Below are positions 51,779-60,948 of a stretch of 64,000 bases of DNA, one piece after another. Position 1 is the stretch's first letter. Every line of letters starts with the position of its first letter. The notes beneath the pieces were generated by a model. The model searched no databases. It saw nothing but the letters and a program-made list of their open reading frames with translations, and was not told where the DNA came from. Source of the DNA: Pelomonas sp963422775 (GTDB lineage: Bacteria > Pseudomonadota > Gammaproteobacteria > Burkholderiales > Burkholderiaceae_C); the NCBI GenBank assembly GCA_963422775.4, contig CAUJSJ030000147.1, positions 13,973 to 77,972 on the forward strand, given 5' to 3'. Both the position numbers and the translations under genes were made by a program.

Positions 51779-54286
51779 TCAGCCTCCTCGGTTCTCAAGG
51801 GAGACCTGCCAGCGCGGGTGCTCAAGCGCCACCGCCTGAAGCATCTCTGGTAGCGCTATCCATGACTCGACCCGGTACTCGGCACCCGGCATCAGATCGA
51901 TGAAGTTGTCGGCCAGCGACACGCCCGGATGCTGCAGCCACAGGCCTTTGACGGGGCGGTCGCAGCTCAGCCGCAGCGCCTGGCCATCGGCCTGGATGAC
52001 GATGCGCGCACCGGCCGGCCGGTAGAACTTGAAGGGCTCGGTCCAGGCACAGTCACGCGCCAGCTCGCGGCCATCGGCACCGATGGCGCGAAGCTCGGCG
52101 GCGACCGGTTCATCTGCCGCCGGCAATGCCAGCGTCGTCTCCACGCTGGCGCTGGCCGGCACATCCTGGTCCGCACGGCGCTCGGCCAGCAGGCGGCCGT
52201 CCATGGCAAACAAGCGCAACTGCAGCTGCACGGCACAGGCGTCCGCCCGGCCGTTCATGACGGCCACGCGTGCCTGGCCCGCCTCCAGCCTCACGGCCAC
52301 GGCCAGTGGTGCCAGCGCGCGGCGCACCGCATGCCAGGCAGGCTTGACGGTGCCGGACGAGTCGATGAGCGCCCAGCTCGTCACCGGCCAGCAGTCGTTG
52401 AGCTGCCAGACCAGCGCGCCACCCACGGCCCGCGCGCCGGGCTTCTGCCAGCGGCGGCGGAAGTCCTGGTAGGCCACGCGCATGGCCTCGGCCTGCACGA
52501 ACTGCGTCGCGTAGACGTGATCCGCCAACGTGGGGCCCACGCGCAGGTTGTCAGCCAGGTAGACCGCCAGGCGCCGGTGCCCGTCAGGTCCGGCGGCCGA
52601 GCCGGCCTTGTTGTGCCACTGCACGGTGCGGCTCTCGGGGAAGCGCTCGTCCTCGGGCAGCACGGACTCAAACAACGCCAGCGACGGATGCGACTGCATG
52701 CCGAACTCACTGACGAAGCGGGCCTGCACGTCGCCATAGCGCTGGTAGGGCAGCATCTGCTGGTGCCAGACCTCCCAGCTGTGGCGGTCGCCCACCGTCG
52801 CATCGGACGACTTTGCATCTCCAGGCGTGAACGGGCTGCCCGGCCAGTACCCGGTGTCGGGGTCCAGCGCCGCGCAGACTTCGGGCAGCAGGCCTTCGTA
52901 GATCGCACGCGCCTCGAAGCGCTCCGCCGGCACGCCGGGGCCGGCCAGGCCGACCGACTCCGCAATCATGTAGTCCTCGTTGTTGCCGCACCAGAGGGCC
53001 AGGCAGGCGTGGTGCCGCAGGCGCTTCACCTGGCTTTCGGCCTCAGCTCGCACGCTGGCCTGGAAGGCCTCGTTGGCCGGGTAGATGCCGCAGGCGAACA
53101 TGAAGTCCTGCCAGACCAGCAGGCCCATCTCGTCGCAGGCCTCGTAGAAGGCCTCGTGCTCATAGATGCCGCCGCCCCAGACGCGCAGCATGTTCATGTT
53201 GGCGGCCGCGGCCTGCGCCACGCGCTCGCGGTAACGCGCCGGCGTGATGCGCTCCAGCAGGTTGTCGTCGGGGATCCAGTTCGCGCCGCCGGCAAAGAAG
53301 TCCTGGCCATTGACCTCGAAGTGGAAGCTGCTGCCCGCCTCGCCTTCGACGGCGGCCTGCACGAGGTGCAGCGTGCGCAAGCCGATGCGGCGCCTGTCCT
53401 CGGCCAGCACGCGCTCGCCATCCATCACCCGCGCAACCAGCGTGTAGAGCGGCTGTTCGCCCAGGCCGAGCGGCCACCACAGCCGGGCTTCGGCCACGCT
53501 CAGCGTCGCGCGCGCCACATCGGCCGGCACGGTCTGCTCGGCCACGCTGTGGCCCTCGGGGTCCAGCAACTCGAAGCTGCAGCGCAGGCCGGCCGCGCCG
53601 GCCGCTCGCGCCGAGACCTGCAGCGTCGCTCGCCGGCCGGCCACATCCACGTGGCTGCGGCACTGCAGGTCGCAGATGCGCGCGTGCCAGCTGTGCCGGC
53701 GCACTGCGCGCCACGGGCCGCTGACGATGAGCTCGGGGCCCCAGTCCCAGCCGAAGTGGTACTGCGCCTTGCGGACATGCAGGCGGGCGCTGTCGCCGTT
53801 CCACAGCGGGCGCCTGCCCTGCACGGCCTCCACCTCGCGGGCGCGGGCGAGCGCGGGCTCGAAGCACAGCAGCAGCTCGTTGCGCCCGGGCTTCAGCCGT
53901 TCACGCACGTCCACGCGCCGCGGCACGAACATGTTGTCGCTGTCCAGCAGCTGCTCGCCGTTGAGCCACACGGTGCAATAGGTGTCCAGCCCCTCGAAGA
54001 CCAGGTCCTCATGCGCCGCGAGTTCGCCGGCCACGTCAAAGCCCAGCCGCCACGCCCAGCGGCGCTCGCCCACCCAGCGCACATCGGCCTCATTGCGGCC
54101 ATAGAAGGGATCGGGAATGCGCCCGGCAGCCAGCAGCGCGCCATGGGCCGTGCCCGGCACGGCGGCCGGCAGCCAGGCGCCGGCCGGCAGGGCCGCCAGC
54201 GCCGGGCCGTCCAGGCCACCAAGGCCGAAAGGCGCCTCGGCCAGCTGCCAGCCGTCATGCAGATCGATCAGTCGTTCAGGGCTCAC
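51779..54286 (-). CDS. Beta-mannosidase, GH2
   Basis: An 835-residue GH2 enzyme that cuts terminal beta-mannose from manno-oligosaccharides. N-terminal jelly-roll (RLIDLHDGWQLAEAPFG, WVGERRWAWRLGFDV), linker domains, and the barrel with MLRVWGGGIYEHEAFYEACDEMGLLVWQDFMFACG. Acid/base Glu is in LALWCGNNEDY and nucleophile Glu in FVSEFGMQS, as in mannosidases. No signal peptide is seen, so it acts in the cytoplasm on imported sugars. The GTG at 54286 is preferred because the domain starts there; an earlier GTG at 54337 adds 17 unrecognisable residues. It is divergent from the sugar ABC operon. Confidence 0.92.
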   Translation of the reverse strand: MSPERLIDLHDGWQLAEAPFGLGGLDGPALAALPAGAWLPAAVPGTAHGALLAAGRIPDPFYGRNEADVRWVGERRWAWRLGFDVAGELAAHEDLVFEGLDTYCTVWLNGEQLLDSDNMFVPRRVDVRERLKPGRNELLLCFEPALARAREVEAVQGRRPLWNGDSARLHVRKAQYHFGWDWGPELIVSGPWRAVRRHSWHARICDLQCRSHVDVAGRRATLQVSARAAGAAGLRCSFELLDPEGHSVAEQTVPADVARATLSVAEARLWWPLGLGEQPLYTLVARVMDGERVLAEDRRRIGLRTLHLVQAAVEGEAGSSFHFEVNGQDFFAGGANWIPDDNLLERITPARYRERVAQAAAANMNMLRVWGGGIYEHEAFYEACDEMGLLVWQDFMFACGIYPANEAFQASVRAEAESQVKRLRHHACLALWCGNNEDYMIAESVGLAGPGVPAERFEARAIYEGLLPEVCAALDPDTGYWPGSPFTPGDAKSSDATVGDRHSWEVWHQQMLPYQRYGDVQARFVSEFGMQSHPSLALFESVLPEDERFPESRTVQWHNKAGSAAGPDGHRRLAVYLADNLRVGPTLADHVYATQFVQAEAMRVAYQDFRRRWQKPGARAVGGALVWQLNDCWPVTSWALIDSSGTVKPAWHAVRRALAPLAVAVRLEAGQARVAVMNGRADACAVQLQLRLFAMDGRLLAERRADQDVPASASVETTLALPAADEPVAAELRAIGADGRELARDCAWTEPFKFYRPAGARIVIQADGQALRLSCDRPVKGLWLQHPGVSLADNFIDLMPGAEYRVESWIALPEMLQAVALEHPRWQVSLENRGG
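51847..51862. promoter_or_regulatory. Second LacI-type palindrome inside the mannosidase 3' end
   Basis: CTGGTAGCGCTATCCA contains the perfect 8-bp palindrome TAGCGCTA. It is about 230 bases before the TonB receptor start and inside the end of the mannosidase gene. With the site at 51700-51715 it might allow looping, though coding constraint could explain it. Confidence 0.35.
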
Positions 54287-54599
54287 GTGTCGGAGTCGTT
54301 GCAGTTGCGTTGCACACCAGCCCGCAGCGGGAGACACCGAGCCGGCGCCTCATGCGCCGCAGCCCCGCACCGCAGCCATCACCCGGGCCGCGGCTTGTCT
54401 CCTGCTTCGCCACAAGCAAAGCTAAACATTGTTTTGTTGCGCATTCTGTTTCTCTACGCAAGTGCCGGCACTCGGGGAATTTCCTGATGTTTTCTGGAAG
54501 AGACAGTCAACACGGCCACGCAACTCCCGAACATAATTCACGTCGTTTAGTAAACAACAACGAGACAAGCTGGCTTCATGGCCAGCGTTCCCCTTTGTG
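54287..54599. other. 313-base divergent intergenic region of the mannan locus
   Basis: It separates the beta-mannosidase gene from the sugar ABC operon and must hold both promoters. Recognisable parts are the operator-like palindrome 54545-54555, a -10-like CATAAT (54532-54537) just before it, and AAACA-T-TGTTT (54424-54434) nearer the mannosidase. The half close to the mannosidase is GC-rich and structureless; the rest is AT-rich. Confidence 0.55.
54545..54555. promoter_or_regulatory. Operator-like palindrome, site C of a shared regulon
   Basis: GTTTAGTAAAC is a perfect palindrome about one base, 45-55 bases before the ABC binding-protein start. Its reverse reads TTGTTTACTAAAC in context, matching sites A and B. 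It follows a CATAAT -10-like element, so a repressor would sit at the transcription start. Confidence 0.6.
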
Positions 54600-55823
54600 A
54601 TGAAAGCCCTGTTCGCGCAGATGGCGCTGGCCTTGAGCCTCGCCGCCGGCGCGCCGCCTGCAGACGCCGCCCACCTGGTCATCTGGATGGTGGGCGACGA
54701 CAAGACGCCGCAACTGATGCGGCCGGCCGTCGATGTCTTTCGCGCGGCCCACCCCGGCACCACCGTGGAGGTGCGCGACGTGCCCTGGGCCGACGCGATG
54801 ACCAAGTACTCCGCGGCGCTGGCCAGCAAGCGCGGGCCCGACCTCGTCACCGGTAGCACGTCCTACGCCATCGCGCTGGGAGCCAAGGGCGCGCTCGTCG
54901 ATCTGAACCAGGCCGCGCCCGACCTCACCCGCCAGCTTGAGCAGCACGCCAACCCCGGCGCGCTGCGCGCCATCCGCCGCGCCGACGGCCGCCTCTTCGG
55001 CGCGCCCTTCGACATGCATGTGCAGCTGCAGTACTACCGCAGCGACCTGGCGGCCGAAGCACCCACCGACTGGGAGGGCTTCATGACCACCGCCCGCAGC
55101 TTGCGCAGCCGCGGCCACGGCTTCGCGCAGCAGTGGGGCAACACGAGCTGGCTGGGCTTCTATCCCTATCTGCGCCAGGCCGGCGGCAACGTCTACGACG
55201 CGGCCTGCACGCGCGCCGTCATCGACAGCGCCGAGGCCGTGCGCGCGCTGACCTACTACGCGCGCCTGTACCGCGAGCTGCAGGCCCCCACCGACGGCTG
55301 GCCCGACGCCGACGGCGGCCTGGAGAGCGGCGCCTACGGCCTGATGCAGTCCGGCACCTGGCTGCTGTCGCGCATGGACATGGTCCACAAGGGCCTGGTC
55401 GGCAAGTGGGCCGCCGCGCCACTGCCCACCGGCCCGACGGGCAAGCGGACGGCGGTACTGGGCGGCACCGTGCTGGCCATCACGCGCTTCTCGCCCAACC
55501 GCGAGCTGGCGCTGGACTTCATGCGCACGGTCTACCAGCCGGAGGTCACGCGCCGCATGGCCGAGGCAGCGCTGGCCTACGGCGGCATGTGGCTGCCCTC
55601 GGGCCGGCAGGACCAGATCGCCAGCCTGAACCTGCCGAATCGCGACGCACTGCTCACCCAGCTCACCGATGCCGAGGGCCCGCCGCCCTGCCCCGCCTGG
55701 ATACGCCAGGACTACATCGTCACCCGCGCCGTGCAGCGCGTGGTGCTGGCCGGCGGCGACGCACAGGTCGAGCTGAGCCGCGCGGCGGCTGTCATGAACC
55801 GTGCGCTGGAGGCGCAGAGATGA
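54600..55823 (+). CDS. Sugar ABC transporter substrate-binding protein
   Basis: A 407-residue periplasmic family-1 binding protein, with signal peptide (about residues 1-23, ending PADAA) and the usual first strand HLVIWMVGDDK, then TVEVRDVPWADAMTKYSAAL and PDLVTGSTSY. LMQSGTWLLSRM is near the ligand site. An upstream GTG (54597) is also open; the ATG at 54600 is preferred, though no clear ribosome-binding site is seen for either. It opens an operon with two permeases, an esterase, an isomerase and two GH5 genes. By context it binds mannobiose or larger mannan fragments. Confidence 0.9.
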   Translation: MKALFAQMALALSLAAGAPPADAAHLVIWMVGDDKTPQLMRPAVDVFRAAHPGTTVEVRDVPWADAMTKYSAALASKRGPDLVTGSTSYAIALGAKGALVDLNQAAPDLTRQLEQHANPGALRAIRRADGRLFGAPFDMHVQLQYYRSDLAAEAPTDWEGFMTTARSLRSRGHGFAQQWGNTSWLGFYPYLRQAGGNVYDAACTRAVIDSAEAVRALTYYARLYRELQAPTDGWPDADGGLESGAYGLMQSGTWLLSRMDMVHKGLVGKWAAAPLPTGPTGKRTAVLGGTVLAITRFSPNRELALDFMRTVYQPEVTRRMAEAALAYGGMWLPSGRQDQIASLNLPNRDALLTQLTDAEGPPPCPAWIRQDYIVTRAVQRVVLAGGDAQVELSRAAAVMNRALEAQR

Positions 55824-56707
55824 CAACCTGGCGCCGCCACGGACGGGACATGTTGCTCGTCGCCCCCTTCTTCGCCGTTTTCGGCCTGTTCGGCGTCTGG
55901 CCCGTGCTGCGCTCGGCCTGGCTGAGCTTCACGGACTATCACGCCACCGACGACCCCAACTGGGTGGGCCTGCGCAACTACGCCGAGCTGTTTGCCGATG
56001 AGCGCTTCTGGACGGCCCTGGCCAACACCGCCGCCTACATGGCCTCGGTGTCCGTCATCGCGGTGCTGCTCGGCCTGGTGCTGGCGCTGAACTTCGGCAG
56101 CAACTCGCGCCCGCACCAGTGGGTGCGCGTGGCCTTCTTCCTGCCTGCGGTGGCCGGCGGGGTCGGCGCCATCTCGGCCTGGAAGTGGCTGGCCAACTCC
56201 GAGGCCTATGGCCTGTTCAACAGCATCCGCGCTGCCTTCGGCCTGGAGCCGGCGCGCTTCCTCGGCGACCCGGCGTGGACGCTGCCGGTGTTGGTGCTGG
56301 TGGGCGTGTGGTCGGTACTGGGCTACAACCTCGTCATCTTCGTCGCCGGCCTGCGCGCCATTCCCGAAGAGCTCTACCAGGCCGCGCGGCTGGACGGCGC
56401 CTCGCGCTCGCAGCAGTTGCTGCACATTACGCTGCCCAACCTGCGCCCCACGCTGGTCTACGTCAGCGTGACCGGCATGATCGCCAGCTTCCAGGTCTTC
56501 TACGAGCCCTACCTGCTCTACGGCGCCGTCGACACGCTGGGCGGCCCGCTGGACTCAGCGCTGATGCTGGTCACCTACCTCTTCGACCGCGGCTTTCGCC
56601 AGCTCGACCTGGGCTTGGCCTCGGCGGCCGCCTGGGTGCTGACGACGCTGCTGTTCGGCCTGACCTGGCTGAACCTCAAACTCATCGGCAAGGAGGGCGA
56701 CCGATGA
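55820..56707 (+). CDS. Sugar ABC transporter permease (MalF-like)
   Basis: A 295-residue inner-membrane permease with six helices. FAVFGLFGVWPVLRSAWLSFTDY is the typical N-terminus and the EAA-loop is EELYQAARLDGASRSQQLLHI, which docks the ATPase. The ATG at 55820 overlaps the binding-protein stop (ATGA). It pairs with the following permease. No dedicated ATPase gene is in the operon, so a shared MsmK-type ATPase elsewhere in the genome is probably used. Confidence 0.94.
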   Translation: MTTWRRHGRDMLLVAPFFAVFGLFGVWPVLRSAWLSFTDYHATDDPNWVGLRNYAELFADERFWTALANTAAYMASVSVIAVLLGLVLALNFGSNSRPHQWVRVAFFLPAVAGGVGAISAWKWLANSEAYGLFNSIRAAFGLEPARFLGDPAWTLPVLVLVGVWSVLGYNLVIFVAGLRAIPEELYQAARLDGASRSQQLLHITLPNLRPTLVYVSVTGMIASFQVFYEPYLLYGAVDTLGGPLDSALMLVTYLFDRGFRQLDLGLASAAAWVLTTLLFGLTWLNLKLIGKEGDR

Positions 56708-57582
56708 AGTGGTCACCCCTCTTCAAAGCCCCGCTGTGGCTGCTGGTGCCGGCCATGCTGCTGCCCTACTACTGGATGGCCATTGGAGCGTTCAAGAGCG
56801 TGGCCGAACTGCTGCGCCAACCGCCCACCCTGCTGCCGCAGGCACCCACGGCGCGCAACTTCTTCAACCCCGACTGGGCCGGCACGACGGCCGATCCGAC
56901 CAAGCTCGCCGGCATCCTGCAGGTGCAGGTCGAGGGGCACGGCTTCCTGCGCTTCTACGCCAACAGCCTGCTGGTCACCGTCGTCGTCACTGTCGTCAGC
57001 CTACTGGCCGCGTCCCTCGTCGCATTCGTGCTGACGAAGAAGCCCTTCCCCGGCAGCCGCTGGCTGTTCCGCGCGCTGCTGGTGTCGATGATGCTGCCGT
57101 GGGAGGTGACCATCGTCCCCAACTTCGTGACCGTGGCGCAGCTGGGCTGGATCAACAGCTACGCCGCCCTGCTGGTGCCGGGCCTGGCCAAGGCCTTCGT
57201 CGTCTTCTACTTCCGCCAGGCGATGCTGGGCGTGCCCGATGAACTCGTCAGCGCCGCCACGCTGGACGGCGCCGGCACGCTGCGCATCTGGTGGAGCGTC
57301 GTGCTGCCCATGCTGCGGCCGGCACTCGCGGCCATCGCCATTCCCGTCGCCGTGGGCGAGTGGAACAACTTCCTGTGGCCGCTGCTCGTCGTCAACGACG
57401 CGGCCACGCTGACCCTGCCGCTGCAGCTTGGCAAGATGGCCGGCGACCTGAGCTTCAACCCGCAGTCGGCCGCCGTGCTGATGGCCGGGTCGCTGCTCGC
57501 GTCGGTGCCGGCCGTCGTTCTCTTCCTCCTCTTCCAGAAGCAGTTCCTTGCCGGGCTGCAGGCGGGCGCCACCAAGGGTTGA
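56704..57582 (+). CDS. Sugar ABC transporter permease (MalG-like)
   Basis: A 292-residue inner-membrane permease with six helices. It has LVPAMLLPYYWMAIGAFKSV, a conserved FYANSLLVTV segment, and the EAA-loop DELVSAATLDGAGTLRIWW. The insertion between the first helix and FYANS (ADPTKLAGILQVQVEGHG) is longer than in MalG. The ATG at 56704 overlaps the previous stop (GATGA). It forms the heterodimeric channel with the MalF-like protein; the esterase gene starts 2 bases after it. Confidence 0.94.
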   Translation: MKWSPLFKAPLWLLVPAMLLPYYWMAIGAFKSVAELLRQPPTLLPQAPTARNFFNPDWAGTTADPTKLAGILQVQVEGHGFLRFYANSLLVTVVVTVVSLLAASLVAFVLTKKPFPGSRWLFRALLVSMMLPWEVTIVPNFVTVAQLGWINSYAALLVPGLAKAFVVFYFRQAMLGVPDELVSAATLDGAGTLRIWWSVVLPMLRPALAAIAIPVAVGEWNNFLWPLLVVNDAATLTLPLQLGKMAGDLSFNPQSAAVLMAGSLLASVPAVVLFLLFQKQFLAGLQAGATKG

Positions 57583-57583
57583 C

Positions 57584-59731
57584 ATGAACTGGTTGAAAGG
57601 ATTCGCGTTGGCTTTGTCTTTGATGCTTCCGGCGATCAGCCGTGCCGACGCACGGCTGCAGGCCGTCATGCAACGCCTGGAGGCCGGCGAACCCATCACG
57701 CTCGTCACCATCGGCGGCTCCATCACGACCGGCTATGCCGCCCAACCGCCCCGCGAGAAGGGATGGGCCGCGTTGCTGGCCAGGTCGCTCGGGCCCCAGG
57801 TCAGGCTCGTCAACGCGGGCGTCAGCGGCACGGACTCGGCCGCCGGCGTGCAGCGGCTGCAGGCCCAGGTGCTGGACAAGTCGCCTGACCTCGTCATCGT
57901 GGAGTTCGGCGTCAACGACCAGTGGCTGGACCCGGCGGTGCGCGGCAGCAGCTATGAAGCCATCCTGCGCAAGCTGCTGACGGCGCAGAAGCCACCCGCC
58001 GTCGTCGTGCTGGGCCTGACCCAGCAAGGCAACCAGCCCCGCGATGCGACCGACGTCCAGCTCAAGCTCGCCGCCCACTACGGCCTGACGGCCCTGGACT
58101 TCGGCCGCTGGATACAAGCCCGCGTCGATGCCGGCGAGGAACGCTGGGCGGCGCTCTACGACGAGCCTGTCCATCCCAATGCGACCGGCCACCAGCGCAT
58201 CGCCCTCGCCTTGGCCGAAACACTGCGCGCGGCCCGCACCTCGTCCGCTGACAAGCCTCTTCCCGAGTCCGTCTACGGCCGCGCCCACGAGTTCACGCGC
58301 CTGCTGGCCGGCGAGACCCTCAAGCCTTACCAGGTGCACGGCTTCGAACGTGGCGGCGACGTGCACCCGGAATGGACCGGCCAGCAGCCTGGCTGGACAG
58401 CCAAGGCCGACGACGCCGCGGCCCACTTCCTGGTCTGGGGCCGGGAGATCGCCGTCTTCCATGCCGAAAGCGCGCTGTACCGCAACCTCGAAGCCCGCGT
58501 GGACGATGGCCCCTGGGTCATGCTGCGCGGCCAGGTGGCCGAGCGCAAGGGCTACCTCGGCTGGCACTACGGCGTCGTCGGCCGCGAGCTGGAGCCCGGC
58601 GCCCACCTGCTGCATGTGCGCGTGCGGCGCGACGAGTGGGAAGGCAGTGGCCGCCCGGCGAGCCTGCTGGCCGTCATGTCGGCCGGCATCTTCCCGCCCG
58701 AACTTCACCCCAGCGACTTCGTGCGCGAGGTGCCGTCGAACGCGCCGGGGTTGATCGCCGCCGACGACGTCAAGCTGCGCTGGATCGGCCGCATCGGCCC
58801 GGCGCCCGGCGGCAAGCAGTTGAGCTGGAGCGGCAGCGAGCTGCGCGCCCGCTTCACCGGAAACCAGCTCTCGCTGCTTCTCGCGCCGTCGCGTGGGGGC
58901 ATCAACCATTTCACCGTCGAGGTCGATGGCCAACGGCACGCGCTGGCGCTGCGCGGCGAGGGGCCAGCCCAGTGGCGCCTGCCGCTGGCGGCCGGCGAGC
59001 ACGAGCTGCGCGTGGTCAAGCGCACCGAGGCTTCACAAGCCGAAGCCTTCTTCCTCGGACTGCGCCTGTCTGAAGGCGGCAAGCTGCTCGACCCGCCGGC
59101 GGCACGCCCGCTGAGGATGGAGGTCTACGGCGACTCCATCACCGCCGGCGCCTGCAACGGCGACATCGGCGAAGACCAGTACGCCGACCTGTCCACGCAC
59201 GACGGCACGCGGGCCTACGGCGCGGTGACAGCTGCGAAGCTCGGTGCGGACTACGTCGGCATTGCCGTCAGCGGCATCGGCATCACGGCGACCTGGGACC
59301 AGTTGCTGATGCCGCAGGTGTGGGACCGCTACGCCCCGCGCCTGGACGCTGCCGTCGCGCCGCCCGACTCGCGCGCGCCGGACGTCGTGCTGCTCAACCT
59401 GGGCCAGAACGACCACGGCTTCCCTGCGTCCAAAGGCTTGGCAATAGCCGCCGACTTCGGCCCGCGCTACCTCGCCTTCGTGCGCCAGCTGCGCGCGCGC
59501 TATCCGCGGGCCAGCATCGTGCTGCTGATGGGCGGCATGTCGGCGCCGCGCGAGCAGCCCGCTATTCCCCACGCCGTTCAACGCGCTGTGCAGACCTTGC
59601 GCGGCGAGGGTGACAGCAAGGTCTGGAGCTACCGTTTCGATGCCTTCTCCTGGGCCCACCCGCGCATCGACGTCCACGCGCTGATGGCCGACGAGCTCAC
59701 CCGTTTCCTGAAAGACGAGGTATTGAAATGA
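57584..59731 (+). CDS. Double SGNH/GDSL hydrolase, probable acetyl-mannan esterase
   Basis: A 715-residue secreted protein with two SGNH esterase domains. Signal peptide (MNWLKGFALALSLMLPAI, to SRA). First SGNH domain, about 25-215: IGGSITTGY (block I Ser), NAGVSGTDS, EFGVNDQW and a HPNATGH end. A beta-sandwich linker (about 240-500) follows. Second SGNH domain, about 505-715: VYGDSITAGACNGD, NLGQNDHG and IDVHALMAD, resembling CE2-type esterases. Both domains keep the Ser, Asn and His blocks. Such enzymes remove acetyl groups from plant polysaccharides. The N-terminal domain could serve a different acyl group. It is linked to permease and isomerase genes by 1-4 base spacing. Confidence 0.88.
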   Translation: MNWLKGFALALSLMLPAISRADARLQAVMQRLEAGEPITLVTIGGSITTGYAAQPPREKGWAALLARSLGPQVRLVNAGVSGTDSAAGVQRLQAQVLDKSPDLVIVEFGVNDQWLDPAVRGSSYEAILRKLLTAQKPPAVVVLGLTQQGNQPRDATDVQLKLAAHYGLTALDFGRWIQARVDAGEERWAALYDEPVHPNATGHQRIALALAETLRAARTSSADKPLPESVYGRAHEFTRLLAGETLKPYQVHGFERGGDVHPEWTGQQPGWTAKADDAAAHFLVWGREIAVFHAESALYRNLEARVDDGPWVMLRGQVAERKGYLGWHYGVVGRELEPGAHLLHVRVRRDEWEGSGRPASLLAVMSAGIFPPELHPSDFVREVPSNAPGLIAADDVKLRWIGRIGPAPGGKQLSWSGSELRARFTGNQLSLLLAPSRGGINHFTVEVDGQRHALALRGEGPAQWRLPLAAGEHELRVVKRTEASQAEAFFLGLRLSEGGKLLDPPAARPLRMEVYGDSITAGACNGDIGEDQYADLSTHDGTRAYGAVTAAKLGADYVGIAVSGIGITATWDQLLMPQVWDRYAPRLDAAVAPPDSRAPDVVLLNLGQNDHGFPASKGLAIAADFGPRYLAFVRQLRARYPRASIVLLMGGMSAPREQPAIPHAVQRAVQTLRGEGDSKVWSYRFDAFSWAHPRIDVHALMADELTRFLKDEVLK

Positions 59732-60939
59732 GCGTTCCCGACATGCGCCAGCCCGAAGCGCTGTGGGCCCACATGCGCCACACGCTGGCCTTCTACGCGC
59801 CGCGCGTGAAAGACCCGACCGGCGGCTGCTTCCAGTTCTTCAAGGACGACGGCAGCATCTACGACCGCCGCACCCGCCACTTGGTGAGCAGCACGCGCTT
59901 CGTCTTCAACCATGCGCTGGCCTGGCGCTGGTTCGGCGGGGCGGTGGCCGACATATCGCATGCCTTGGCCTTCGTCAACGAAGCGCATGCCCAACCGCAA
60001 GGCGGCTACGCCTGGGTGCTGGACTGGCAGGACGGCCATGCCGCCGTCACCGACGGCACCAACCACTGCTACGGCCTGGCCTTCGTGCTGCTGGCCAACT
60101 CGCATGCGGCGCAAGCCGGCGTACCCGGCGCACGCGATGGCATCGCCGCCACCTTCGAGCTGATGGAGCGCCGCTTCTGGGAGCCCGCCCATGGCCTCTA
60201 CGCCGACGAGGCCACGCCCGACTGGCAGCTCGGCACCTACCGCGGCCAGAACGCCAACATGCACGCCTGCGAGGCCATGCTGGCCGCGCATGCCGCCACC
60301 GGCGAGTCCCGCTACCTGGACCGCGCACGGACGCTGGCGACGTCCGTCGCCCGACGCCAAGCTGCCCTGGCGGATGGCCTGGTCTGGGAACACTACAAGA
60401 CCGACTGGACCCCCGACTGGGACTACAACCGCGACGACAAGACCAACATCTTCCGGCCCTGGGGATTCCAGACCGGCCACCTGACCGAGTGGGCCAAGCT
60501 GCTGCTGATGCTGGAGCGCCGCTTGGGCGACGCAGCTCCCGACTGGCTCGTGCCCACGGCCCGGCACTTCTTCGACACCGCCATGCAGCGCGGCTGGGAC
60601 ACCGCCCACGGCGGCCTGGTCTACGGCTTCGCGCCAGACGGCGCCGTGTGCGACGGCGACAAGTACTTCTGGGTGCAGGCCGAAAGCCTCGCCGCCGCCG
60701 CCTGGCTGGCCGTCCGCACCGGTGACGACGTTTACTGGCAGTGGTACGACCAGCTCTGGTCCTATGCCTGGAACCACTTCGTCGACCACGAGCACGGCGC
60801 CTGGTACCGCATCCTGGCGCCCGACAACAGCAAAGTCACCGACGAGAAGAGCCCCGCCGGCAAGACCGATTACCACACCATGGGCGCCTGCCAGGACGTG
60901 CTCGCCGCGCTCGGCGTTGCGCCGCCCGCCACGGCCTGA
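59728..60939 (+). CDS. AGE-family isomerase/epimerase, probable mannose isomerase
   Basis: A 403-residue (alpha/alpha)6-barrel of the N-acylglucosamine 2-epimerase superfamily. Active-site residues typical of mannose isomerase and cellobiose epimerase are visible: QNANMHACEAM, FRPWGFQTGHLTEWA, and KTDYHTMGACQDV with His. Length of about 400 and the WGFQTGHLTEWAKL segment fit the mannose/glucose isomerase branch. It would convert mannose to fructose in the cytoplasm for the PfkB kinase. A mannobiose or cellobiose 2-epimerase is the alternative. The ATG at 59728 overlaps the esterase stop. Confidence 0.87.
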   Translation: MSVPDMRQPEALWAHMRHTLAFYAPRVKDPTGGCFQFFKDDGSIYDRRTRHLVSSTRFVFNHALAWRWFGGAVADISHALAFVNEAHAQPQGGYAWVLDWQDGHAAVTDGTNHCYGLAFVLLANSHAAQAGVPGARDGIAATFELMERRFWEPAHGLYADEATPDWQLGTYRGQNANMHACEAMLAAHAATGESRYLDRARTLATSVARRQAALADGLVWEHYKTDWTPDWDYNRDDKTNIFRPWGFQTGHLTEWAKLLLMLERRLGDAAPDWLVPTARHFFDTAMQRGWDTAHGGLVYGFAPDGAVCDGDKYFWVQAESLAAAAWLAVRTGDDVYWQWYDQLWSYAWNHFVDHEHGAWYRILAPDNSKVTDEKSPAGKTDYHTMGACQDVLAALGVAPPATA

Positions 60940-60948
60940 GGAGACCCG

